A stretch of DNA of 10,896 bases from an uncultured Chlorobiaceae bacterium (GTDB lineage Bacteria > Bacteroidota > Chlorobiia > Chlorobiales > Chlorobiaceae). Below the pieces are notes generated by a model. It was given only the letters and a program-made list of their open reading frames with translations, made no database searches and had not been told where the DNA came from. Shown piece by piece: positions 1-6,590 of the stretch; within the stretch, counting starts at the first letter, position 1; every line of letters begins with the position of its first letter. The translations under genes were made by a program, and so were the position numbers. The stretch is from positions 1 to 10,896 of the forward strand of contig CAIQSY010000149.1 in assembly GCA_903874585.1 (NCBI GenBank), read 5' to 3'.

Positions 1-809
1 ACGACCTGCCGCGCTTTGAGGGGCGGTTCAAGGATCTGCTCAACGAAAATACCATCCGTGAGGTTGCCAATTTTCAGTCGCAACTGGCCCGTGAGCGAGA
101 GACCATCAAGGAGCGCATTACCCGCCTCAATGAATCGCTCACGCAGATCGACTTCAATCCGGGCCGTTACATCACCCTCGAAGCGCAGATGAACCTCGAT
201 GCCGACATCCGTGACTTTCAGTCGGAGCTGCGTGCCTGCACCGAAGGTTCGCTGACCGGTTCGGATGACGCACAATATTCGGAAGCCAAATTCCTCCAAG
301 TGCGGCGCATCATTGATCGCTTCCAGGGCCGTGAAGCGTATGCCGACCTCGATCGGCGCTGGACTGCCAAAGTGACCGACGTGCGCAACTGGTTTGTCTT
401 TGCCGCCAGCGAACGGTGGCGCGAAGACAACACCGAACACGAACACTACGCCGATTCGGGCGGCAAATCGGGAGGGCAGAAGGAGAAGCTCGCCTACACC
501 GTCCTTGCCGCCAGCCTTGCCTATCAATTCGGTCTGGAGTGGGGTGCCGTGCGCTCACGCTCCTTCCGCTTTGTGGTCATCGACGAAGCCTTTGGACGCG
601 GGTCCGATGAATCGGCCCAGTACGGCCTGCAACTCTTCGCCCAGCTCAACCTGCAACTGCTGATTGTGACACCGTTGCAGAAAATCCACATCATCGAGCC
701 CTTCGTCTCCAGCGTCGGCTTTGTGCATAACGCGGAGGGTCGCTGCTCGGTGTTGCGCAACCTCACCATCGAAGAGTATCGCGCTGAAAAGGAGAAGGCG
801 CTGGAATGA
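1..809 (+). CDS. jetC: JetC, SMC/MukB-like ATPase of a Wadjet system (C-terminal part only)
   Basis: The frame is open from base 3 to the TGA at 807-809, giving about 268 residues that continue off the left edge; the internal ATG at 189 is not the real start. JetC is the SMC-like ATPase of the Wadjet (JetABCD) complex, a condensin relative that extrudes loops on small circular DNA so that JetD can cut it. The visible part begins with the end of a charged, helical coiled-coil arm (repeats of R/E/K and L around bases 60-160). It then carries an ABC signature, SGGQKEKLAYT (near base 466), and a Walker B strand, FVVIDEAFGRG (near 571-603), followed by a D-loop-like DES. This order fits the C-terminal head lobe of MukB/SbcC-type ATPases. 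The 3' end overlaps jetD by ATGA, so the pair is translationally coupled. The identity rests on both the motifs and the JetD neighbour. Confidence 0.9.
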   Translation, partial: DLPRFEGRFKDLLNENTIREVANFQSQLARERETIKERITRLNESLTQIDFNPGRYITLEAQMNLDADIRDFQSELRACTEGSLTGSDDAQYSEAKFLQVRRIIDRFQGREAYADLDRRWTAKVTDVRNWFVFAASERWREDNTEHEHYADSGGKSGGQKEKLAYTVLAASLAYQFGLEWGAVRSRSFRFVVIDEAFGRGSDESAQYGLQLFAQLNLQLLIVTPLQKIHIIEPFVSSVGFVHNAEGRCSVLRNLTIEEYRAEKEKALE

Positions 810-1987
810 GCTGGACAACTCCTACCGAACTCAAGGCACAGGTACAGAAACTCTGGGATCGGGGCATCATCCTCTCCTCCCTGATTGGCGGTGAATCGGT
901 TTTTCCTCGTCGCCTGACGCTGAAAGGGCCTGGCTCCAGAGAGTTAAGCGACTCTTTCACCGACGTGCGCGACTGGATTGCCCGACTCTCCGGCGCAGCG
1001 AAACAATACCGGATTGTCTGGCGCAGCATTAACCACCGCATTCTGGGAGCCAATGAACTTCCGGCAGAAATCTGGATTGACACCTTGGACGATGCCCTCG
1101 GGCTGATTGGCAAGCGGCAAGAAGCCAGGCAGTTTGCCGACATGGTCACACTCACCCGCGACGGGCAGCCCACGCTTCTCCCCTGGCTCGCAAAACGCCC
1201 CCTGCGTGCCCTCGAACTGGCGGAAGAGTGGCCTCGCATCCTCTCCATTGTCGCCTGGCGTCTCAAACATCCCCGCCCAGGCATCTACCAGCGCCAGATC
1301 GACCTGCCCGGCGTGCACAGCAAGTTCATCGAAGGGTACCGTGGTGTGCTTGGGGAGCTGTTCGATCTCGTCCTGCCGCCGAAGGAGATTGACGCAACAG
1401 CCACAGGATCCAGTGGGTTCTGCCGCCGTTACGGCTTTCAGGACAAACCCCTGCGGGTGCGCTTCCGAATCCTCGACCCGACACTGGCGCTGTTCTCGAC
1501 GGAGAGCGATCAGGATATCACGGTGACGCAGGCAACCTTTGCCCGACTGGAGCTGCCTGTTACCAAAGTCTTCATCACCGAAAACGAAATCAACTTTCTT
1601 ACCTTCCCCGATGTTTCCGAGGCAATAGTGATTTTTGGAGCCGGTTATGGGTTCGAGAATTTGGCCTCAGTCGAATGGCTGCGTGACCGCGTTATTCACT
1701 ACTGGGGCGACATCGACACCCACGGCTTCGCCATCCTCAACCAGTTGCGGGGATTCTTTGCGCATGCGGCTTCCCTTCTTATGGACCACGAAACGCTGCT
1801 GGAGCATCAAGCGCTTTGGGGCGTTGAACCATCTCCCGAAACTGGTTCACTCACGCGACTGACCGCTGAAGAGAGTGTACTTTATGATCAGTTGCGGAGG
1901 GATGAATTGGGTAGTCACCTACGGCTGGAGCAGGAGAGGATTGGGTTTGAGTGGCTGGTTGGGGCGCTGGGGAGAATACCAGAATGA
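806..1987 (+). CDS. jetD: JetD, TOPRIM nuclease subunit of Wadjet (DUF3322-DUF2220)
   Basis: This complete 393-residue protein starts at the ATG that overlaps the jetC stop. JetD is the nuclease of Wadjet: it cleaves closed circular DNA after the JetABC motor has stalled on it. The N-terminal ~190 residues match the DUF3322-type region (opening with SWTTPTELKAQVQKLWDRG). The C-terminal half is the DUF2220/TOPRIM-like fold. Its first acidic motif is ITENEINFL, with the key glutamate near residue 259, and the metal-binding WGDIDTHGF has D302 and D304. Length and layout are normal for the family and no key acidic residue is missing. The gene shares the GC-rich composition of jetC and differs from the AT-rich genes that follow, so the Wadjet operon probably ends here. 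The family assignment is secure; activity in this strain is inferred. Confidence 0.94.
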   Translation: MSWTTPTELKAQVQKLWDRGIILSSLIGGESVFPRRLTLKGPGSRELSDSFTDVRDWIARLSGAAKQYRIVWRSINHRILGANELPAEIWIDTLDDALGLIGKRQEARQFADMVTLTRDGQPTLLPWLAKRPLRALELAEEWPRILSIVAWRLKHPRPGIYQRQIDLPGVHSKFIEGYRGVLGELFDLVLPPKEIDATATGSSGFCRRYGFQDKPLRVRFRILDPTLALFSTESDQDITVTQATFARLELPVTKVFITENEINFLTFPDVSEAIVIFGAGYGFENLASVEWLRDRVIHYWGDIDTHGFAILNQLRGFFAHAASLLMDHETLLEHQALWGVEPSPETGSLTRLTAEESVLYDQLRRDELGSHLRLEQERIGFEWLVGALGRIPE

Positions 1988-2026
1988 TAAACGATTTTGA
2001 CAAAAATTTCCTTATCAAGCAAATCT

Positions 2027-2626
2027 ATGTGTGACAAAGAAAACAGCAAAGAAGACCCAATCAATAACTTTGAAGTCGCATTGCGAATGCGCAATTTCGA
2101 AATTGAGCAGCTCGCCCAACGAAATAATTTTTTAATGGTGTTCCAAGGTGTTTTGTTCGCTGGCCTTGTACAATCAGACCACACAAAGCCAGTTGTCAGC
2201 TTCATGGTATGTGTCGCTGGTTTTGTTGTTTCCTTCTTTCAGGTCAGAATGGCAAGCGGCGCAAAATTCTGGCAAACTTACTGGGAGATAAAACTGCAAG
2301 AATGCGAATACGAGAACAGAAAGAAAAACGAACCCGAGTTATTTATCGAGGATAAAACATTCAAACCTGAGCATCTATTATTTTACCACAACGATTCAGC
2401 CGAAATATATGATACGCTGTACAAGAATAAGGTGAAAAATACGATGAAAAAGTGGAAATGCCCTTGGATAAAAAAGCAGGTGCTAAAAAAATATTCTGTA
2501 AGCCGAATTCCGATCTACGTCGGTATATCGTTTTCAATAATCTGGGGACTTCTTGTTCTGTGTACCATTAGTGACCATCCTCATTTTTCGGTTCCGAATT
2601 GTATTGTTGGGTTTCCCTCAAATTGA
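2027..2626 (+). CDS. Three-helix membrane protein of unknown function, possible defence-associated
   Basis: The product has about 199 residues. I chose the ATG at 2027; an in-frame TTG at 1997 would add ten residues and neither has a clear Shine-Dalgarno. An N-terminal soluble helix carries ALRMRNFEIEQLAQRNNF. Two hydrophobic helices follow (about residues 35-49 and 56-72), then a cytoplasmic-looking charged stretch that opens with GAKFWQTYWEIK. A final membrane helix lies at about residues 160-180 (IPIYVGISFSIIWGLLVL). The layout (two helices, a conserved-looking W/F-rich step, a long polar domain, one more helix) is reminiscent of small membrane proteins in defence islands, such as RipA-type or SLATT-type proteins, but I cannot assign a family. 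It follows jetD by 39 bases and precedes a UDG-like gene by only 15, so it may pair with that gene. Composition is AT-rich, unlike Wadjet. A membrane-effector role is conjecture. Confidence 0.75.
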   Translation: MCDKENSKEDPINNFEVALRMRNFEIEQLAQRNNFLMVFQGVLFAGLVQSDHTKPVVSFMVCVAGFVVSFFQVRMASGAKFWQTYWEIKLQECEYENRKKNEPELFIEDKTFKPEHLLFYHNDSAEIYDTLYKNKVKNTMKKWKCPWIKKQVLKKYSVSRIPIYVGISFSIIWGLLVLCTISDHPHFSVPNCIVGFPSN

Positions 2627-2641
2627 TAAATCGCATAAAAC

Positions 2642-3493
2642 ATGAACATCAGCCAGCTTTTAGAGCAAGCACAGTTTGGAGATCTCGACACATGTAGAGA
2701 ATGTCCTTTGTCTCCGAAACATAACATGTCTATTGCTTTTGGAACTAGCTGCACTGATCACGGTTTAGATTGGAGAAAAGAATCGCTTGCAAATTCAATA
2801 TTTATCGCCCGCGACCCAGCTAATACTACGCCTCAAAAAACTGGCCGGCTTTGCATTGTTCACAATGCAGAAAATTCGACGGACAAAACAGCGCAAAACA
2901 GTCTTGATCTTTGGAAAGCGGCTGTATCTTTAAATGCAGAAAACACGGAAGCCAGTGAATATATAAAAAAAAATTACTGGGTCAATTCGATAATGCACGG
3001 AGTAACGGGCAAAGCTATCATGGAAACAGCAAGAAAACATTGCTCGAAAGTGCTTCAGGCACAAATACAGATGTTGCGTCCAAAGGTTGTTATTGCGGCT
3101 GGAACAGAAGCGGTAAATAGCCTCTATGACATTGGACTTATTTCTCGGGACTGGCAAGCCGTCCGTCTCAATTTCCATTACGGTGCTTACATGGAAAAGA
3201 ACTGCTCATGGATTGATGATAAATCAATGAGCGTGTATTGTACCTATCACACCTCAGCGGGAAATGTGAACAGGACTATACCTCCATTATATAAACCTTT
3301 TGCCGATGACATTGAACAACAAATCAAGAAAAAGGTCGAAGCCAATAAACTTGATAATCAGGATTTAATCACCGCGTTTCTCTCTAAATACCACAATACG
3401 TCATACGCACCACATCAAGGCATGAGATACCTTCTCAATCACTGGCTGGATATTGGTGTCGGTATCCGTACAGCTTATAAAGATGCAACTTAA
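2642..3493 (+). CDS. Divergent uracil-DNA glycosylase superfamily protein (family 4/5-like)
   Basis: This 283-residue protein carries the landmarks of the UDG superfamily in the right order. An N-terminal C-x2-C (C18, C21, in CRECPLS) comes first. A motif-1-like strand follows, IFIARDPANTTPQKTGRLC (residues 53-71), where DPA replaces the usual GxAPG. Then come an asparagine-bearing strand, WVNSIMHG (N115), C134 at the start of the helix before the strand RPKVVIAAG, and a C-terminal YHTSAGNVNR, the counterpart of the HPS loop. Families 4 and 5 hold a 4Fe-4S cluster with C-x2-C plus two later cysteines. Here the position four residues after N115, normally Cys, is H119. Such enzymes flip out and excise uracil or modified bases; some relatives excise phage-specific modified bases. 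The C-terminal ~60 residues are an extra tail. The gene sits 15 bases after the membrane-protein gene. Superfamily membership is fairly clear; the substrate is unknown. Confidence 0.72.
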   Translation: MNISQLLEQAQFGDLDTCRECPLSPKHNMSIAFGTSCTDHGLDWRKESLANSIFIARDPANTTPQKTGRLCIVHNAENSTDKTAQNSLDLWKAAVSLNAENTEASEYIKKNYWVNSIMHGVTGKAIMETARKHCSKVLQAQIQMLRPKVVIAAGTEAVNSLYDIGLISRDWQAVRLNFHYGAYMEKNCSWIDDKSMSVYCTYHTSAGNVNRTIPPLYKPFADDIEQQIKKKVEANKLDNQDLITAFLSKYHNTSYAPHQGMRYLLNHWLDIGVGIRTAYKDAT

Positions 3494-3580
3494 CGCCGGT
3501 TTTAAGACAATCAATTTCCAACGCAATCGTATTCATTAGATATGAAAACTTTCTGGACGTAGTTGAACTACACAACATAC

Positions 3581-3609
3581 AAGCACGAGCGGCTTTGCGA
3601 TTTTTTTTT
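3581..3609 (+). terminator. Possible weak rho-independent terminator
   Basis: A short stem (AAGC at 3581 pairing with GCTT at 3592-3595, loop ACGAGCG) is followed within a few bases by nine consecutive T residues at 3601-3609. It lies about 90 bases past the stop of the + strand UDG-like gene, where a terminator is expected. The stem is only four pairs, so the T run is the main support. Confidence 0.25.
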
Positions 3610-3806
3610 CAAATCTCAACTGCGATTCATGAAGACTATCAGTCGTCGAGATTCTGGCCCGCTTGAAAAGAGCAAATACATCGAAAAGATGAACACGCAT
3701 TACTTCAAATGAAATGAATTCAGAATAATGATCGGTACATCATAGAGGTTTGTTAAGGACAACAGATCAATACAATGTGTTACATCTTGAAATGAACAAA
3801 CCAAAG

Positions 3807-3834
3807 CGATGTTTTGCTGCTGATAAACATCGCC
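3807..3834 (-). terminator. Hairpin after the - strand operon, likely transcription end
   Basis: A perfect 9-base inverted repeat has arms GCGATGTTT (3807-3815) and AAACATCGC (3826-3834) and a 10-base loop. It lies about 30 bases beyond the stop codon of the last gene of the - strand train. Read on the - strand it is followed by a T-rich but interrupted stretch (TTTGGTTTGTTC), so it could be a weak intrinsic terminator or an mRNA 3'-end stabilising stem. Confidence 0.45.
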
Positions 3835-3863
3835 CTGTGATATTTATTCAGATAAATCATCAA

Positions 3864-4940
3864 TTAGTCTTCTGGTATGTCGAAATTATCATGAGGGTAA
3901 CTGACACATGCGAATTCGAGGCTGTTATTGCTTTTCCAGTAATGCAAATGGTGGTCACGATCTATGTCTCTCCGCCACGCCTCAGCACCATCTCTTCCTC
4001 TTTTTCGGTTAGGAGAACCTCCGCTTTTCCCTGTTCTCAATCTGTGGATAGCGTTCATATTGGTTCCCTCCAATGTTTCAACAATTGCGCGAAGTAAAGG
4101 ACGTGCTAATTCAGGTTTAATGCTGATTCGTGCAACTATGCTCGACAAAAACTCATTGCCTATGATATCTTCAGATAATATGGGATTTGATGGGTTCGTT
4201 TTGTAAAAAGCAATCTTGATAGCAGCAAAAAGCTCACTATCGCTCGTTGCCTTTAAGAGTATTTCAGCTTCATCCACACACTCGAAAACACCTTGAATAT
4301 CTTCAGCTACTAGGATATTTTCAACAAGGTTTTTTGCTGATTTCGATTGGCTCACACCCTTGCCGTCATAGCTAGGGAACCCACTAACCAATGCAGAAAC
4401 TTTGATGCTTTTGGCTTGAGTTGCATGGAGAGCTAATACATAGTATGGTATTTTCTTTTTGCTAAGCGACTGTGATGCTGCCAGAAGGACGACACACCGC
4501 TTAAGATCGTTCTGAATTTGAACGCCAGGACAGTTCTTGAAAATATCGGGTTCCGTTGTAATCTGTTCAGCAGAGATCTCCTCGACTTCGATTCCTTTTT
4601 GTTCTAAAGAGTCCTCAATGTAGGAGGTTTGATACATTAGGTTTTGTACCAGTAATGCGACATCCTGCCAGTTATATTTTTCGACACCATTTCTTGAGAA
4701 CATCTGCTTCATTGTTCCATAATCAGGGTAAAGATTATCTTCATACAGCATTTTATCTGCGAACTTGCTTGTATTCACATCTACCCACGAATCTCTTTGG
4801 AGTCCCTTCCAATCGAGAAGCCTCTCTACATACCTTTCAATGCTGGATTTTGTTGGCACTGCAGGAATAGCCAATACGCTTGCATCAATGGTTACATTGA
4901 CCAGCACATTTTTTTCTTTTGGTTTTGAAGTTTCTTTCAT
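3864..4940 (-). CDS. Conserved-looking hypothetical protein, partner of the DUF3696 ATPases
   Basis: The product has about 358 residues from the ATG at 4940. A TTG at 4958 is an alternative start: it overlaps the upstream ATPase stop (TTGA), has GGAAGG four bases before it and adds six residues. I do not recognise a named domain. The N-terminus (VTIDASVLAIPAVP, then RYVERLLDWKGL) and the following WVDVNTSKFADKML resemble uncharacterised proteins I recall next to AAA ATPases. The last ~55 residues form a distinct module rich in basic and aromatic residues: RKRGRDGAEAWRRDI, then DHHLHYWKSN, EFACVSYPHDNFDIPE. Its H/D/R pattern hints at a small catalytic or nucleic-acid-binding fold, and the beta-rich ending faintly recalls RelE/ParE-like toxins, but that is speculation. 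There is no signal peptide or membrane helix. The coupling to ATPase B suggests the two act together, with this protein as effector or adaptor. Confidence 0.72.
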   Translation of the reverse strand: MKETSKPKEKNVLVNVTIDASVLAIPAVPTKSSIERYVERLLDWKGLQRDSWVDVNTSKFADKMLYEDNLYPDYGTMKQMFSRNGVEKYNWQDVALLVQNLMYQTSYIEDSLEQKGIEVEEISAEQITTEPDIFKNCPGVQIQNDLKRCVVLLAASQSLSKKKIPYYVLALHATQAKSIKVSALVSGFPSYDGKGVSQSKSAKNLVENILVAEDIQGVFECVDEAEILLKATSDSELFAAIKIAFYKTNPSNPILSEDIIGNEFLSSIVARISIKPELARPLLRAIVETLEGTNMNAIHRLRTGKSGGSPNRKRGRDGAEAWRRDIDRDHHLHYWKSNNSLEFACVSYPHDNFDIPED

Positions 4941-4954
4941 TGAACAAAATGAAA

Positions 4955-6496
4955 TCAATTATCCTTCCAGTTTTTAACGTCTTTTTGAGATGCTGCCCGC
5001 AAAATTCTTTCTGTTTCTTGTTGCCTCTCATCAAAAAAGCCTTCAGGCCAAACCAGAATACTGCCACATTCGTCAATCTTGATTTCACGAAATGTAGAGC
5101 TATCATTTTTGTTTTCGACGAAATAGACCTTTGCTGCATCATGCCAGGGAGAATCCTCAGAACCTTCGGCAATCCGAAGACGAATGCGGTTAATAATGTG
5201 CTCACTATGCGTTTCAACTAGGCATTGCTTGCCGAGCTGCGTCATAGAAAGGAAAAAATCAGCCAATCGAGACTGAACTTTCGGATGAAGATGCAATTCT
5301 GGCTGTTCAAAAATCAACGTTGTGTCGGTCTCCGCAAGTAAGCCAGACACAAGAATAGGTAAAACCTGACTAACACCTACGCCTACTTGAGTCAAGTCAT
5401 TAATTTTGGAGCTATTACCAATCCGAACCCCAAGTTCAAGACCAGACTTGCCCTTATCGATGGTTTCTATTGTATCTGCAATACCAAGATATCCAAGCCA
5501 GTCAACAACAGCACCAACAAGAGAACATTCCATAGGCTCTGGAATATTCCCTGGTATACCAAAAGATGAAGAAGGTATGTATCGAATGATTTTACCTTTA
5601 TGCCGTTCAAGAACCTCTGGTGTGTTTTCGCCTTTAAGACCAATAGAGTTTTCGTTTGAGTTCGAAGAGCGGGCATAGAAAGACTTAGGATAGGCTCGCA
5701 AAGGTCCGAGATAGTGTAATGACTTTGAAAAATATTCCTTGATATCTTCTATCGCCGCTTTGGCTTCTTGCTCTAGTGGGCAACTCTGATATTTAAAATA
5801 ATTCTTATCGTCGTCCTTTTCTGTGTATTGAACATCAATTATAATCTGTGAAGGCAAGAAATTATGAACGATACAACCGATTGCCGTAAATTTACACTCC
5901 TTCGCTGCCGGGGGAGAAATAATGTAACCGAGTTCTGGAGAAACATAGGATTCCCCATCTTCAACATCATAGCTTAAACCATTACAAATATCTTTGTCCA
6001 TATCTGCTGGCAACCATCGCTTTTTCGAAATAATCGTTTGAATGTCAGAGCGAGTTACGTTCAAAGAGTAGTGCTCTCCTATACCAAAATGGGAGCGACA
6101 TAAATCTATACCACTGTTATCCCCTGTTGGCAAATAAGATTCTGCATCACTTGGTGCAACGGCTATCTCGCAATGTATTTTCTTCTTCAAAATCTCATCA
6201 AACGGAAGCAAGGTATCACTGAAAGGCACACATTCGAAGCCGATTACCAAAACCTTTGATGTACTGTTATCACTTATGTTTTCATTGAAATTTTTCAGCT
6301 TAATGAGATCCCCATTCAATACTAATGGACGAGAATGATCCTTATGTGAAAGTGTCTGAGCAATGAGCAGGATAGACTTTAAAATGGTGCTCTTCCCGCT
6401 ACTATTTGCTCCAGAAAAGAGAGTTAAGGGGGCAAAATCAAGCTCTGTGTAATCACGTATAGACCTAAAATTACCCAACTTCCATTTTGTAATCAT
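4955..6496 (-). CDS. AAA (AAA_15/OLD-like) ATPase with DUF3696 C-terminus, shorter paralogue (ATPase B)
   Basis: The product has about 513 residues. I chose the ATG at 6496 because the upstream paralogue begins with the same MITKWKL; an upstream ATG-less extension to 6538 is open but unlikely. The N-terminus FRSIRDYTELDF and Walker A GANSSGKST (residues 29-37) are typical of the RecF/OLD-like ABC ATPases. The C-terminal lobe has a signature-like LTQVGVGVSQVLP, Walker B LIFEQPELHLHP (394-405) and an H-loop VETHSEH (427-433). It ends with a DUF3696-type segment, KVYFVENKN...WPEGFFDE (about 456-490). There is no TOPRIM nuclease domain as in true OLD proteins. Middle residues ~60-300 are unlike those of the paralogue and are the likely sensor or partner-binding region. 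The gene follows ATPase A by 94 bases and overlaps or nearly abuts the unknown partner gene. Such ATPases commonly act as sensors or motors in anti-phage systems; the role here is inferred. Confidence 0.88.
   Translation of the reverse strand: MITKWKLGNFRSIRDYTELDFAPLTLFSGANSSGKSTILKSILLIAQTLSHKDHSRPLVLNGDLIKLKNFNENISDNSTSKVLVIGFECVPFSDTLLPFDEILKKKIHCEIAVAPSDAESYLPTGDNSGIDLCRSHFGIGEHYSLNVTRSDIQTIISKKRWLPADMDKDICNGLSYDVEDGESYVSPELGYIISPPAAKECKFTAIGCIVHNFLPSQIIIDVQYTEKDDDKNYFKYQSCPLEQEAKAAIEDIKEYFSKSLHYLGPLRAYPKSFYARSSNSNENSIGLKGENTPEVLERHKGKIIRYIPSSSFGIPGNIPEPMECSLVGAVVDWLGYLGIADTIETIDKGKSGLELGVRIGNSSKINDLTQVGVGVSQVLPILVSGLLAETDTTLIFEQPELHLHPKVQSRLADFFLSMTQLGKQCLVETHSEHIINRIRLRIAEGSEDSPWHDAAKVYFVENKNDSSTFREIKIDECGSILVWPEGFFDERQQETERILRAASQKDVKNWKDN
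4961..4968 (-). promoter_or_regulatory. Shine-Dalgarno inside the end of ATPase B
   Basis: On the - strand this reads GGAAGGAT, within the last codons of ATPase B. It is four bases before a TTG (4958) and 20 or more bases before the ATG (4940) of the next gene. It therefore favours the TTG start on spacing, while codon preference favours the ATG; translational coupling would allow either. Confidence 0.45.
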
Positions 6497-6570
6497 ATCT
6501 GTTCTGGTTTTACAACACACGAGTTGCTGATTGATCAATGAATAAAGGTTTCACGTTTGAGAAGCACCGT

Positions 6571-6590
6571 TACTGTAGCTGACTACGGTA
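6571..6590 (-). other. Intercistronic hairpin directly after ATPase A stop
   Basis: An 8-base inverted repeat (TACTGTAG and CTACGGTA, with one non-Watson-Crick pair) encloses a 4-base loop. It abuts the TGA of ATPase A at 6591-6593. No T run follows on the - strand, so a terminator is unlikely; an mRNA-stabilising or attenuating stem between the two ATPase genes fits better. Confidence 0.35.

Larger units (their letters stand above)
3494..3863. other. Convergent intergenic region, no credible gene
   Basis: This is the gap between the 3' ends of the + strand UDG-like gene and the - strand gene train. It is AT-rich. The longest frames are a 27-codon ATG frame at 3629-3712 without a ribosome binding site and unrelated short shadows. 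It contains a T run at 3601-3609 and an inverted repeat at 3807-3834, both described separately as possible transcription ends. I see no tRNA-like cloverleaf, CRISPR repeat or transposon end. Confidence 0.6.

Noticed and set aside
3629..3712. 27-codon ATG frame in the convergent intergenic region
   Set aside because: It has no ribosome binding site, no recognisable family and lies between two 3' ends, so it is most likely chance.
3750..4097. + strand frame of 115 codons
   Set aside because: Most of it is antisense to the well-supported - strand partner gene and its product has no recognisable features.
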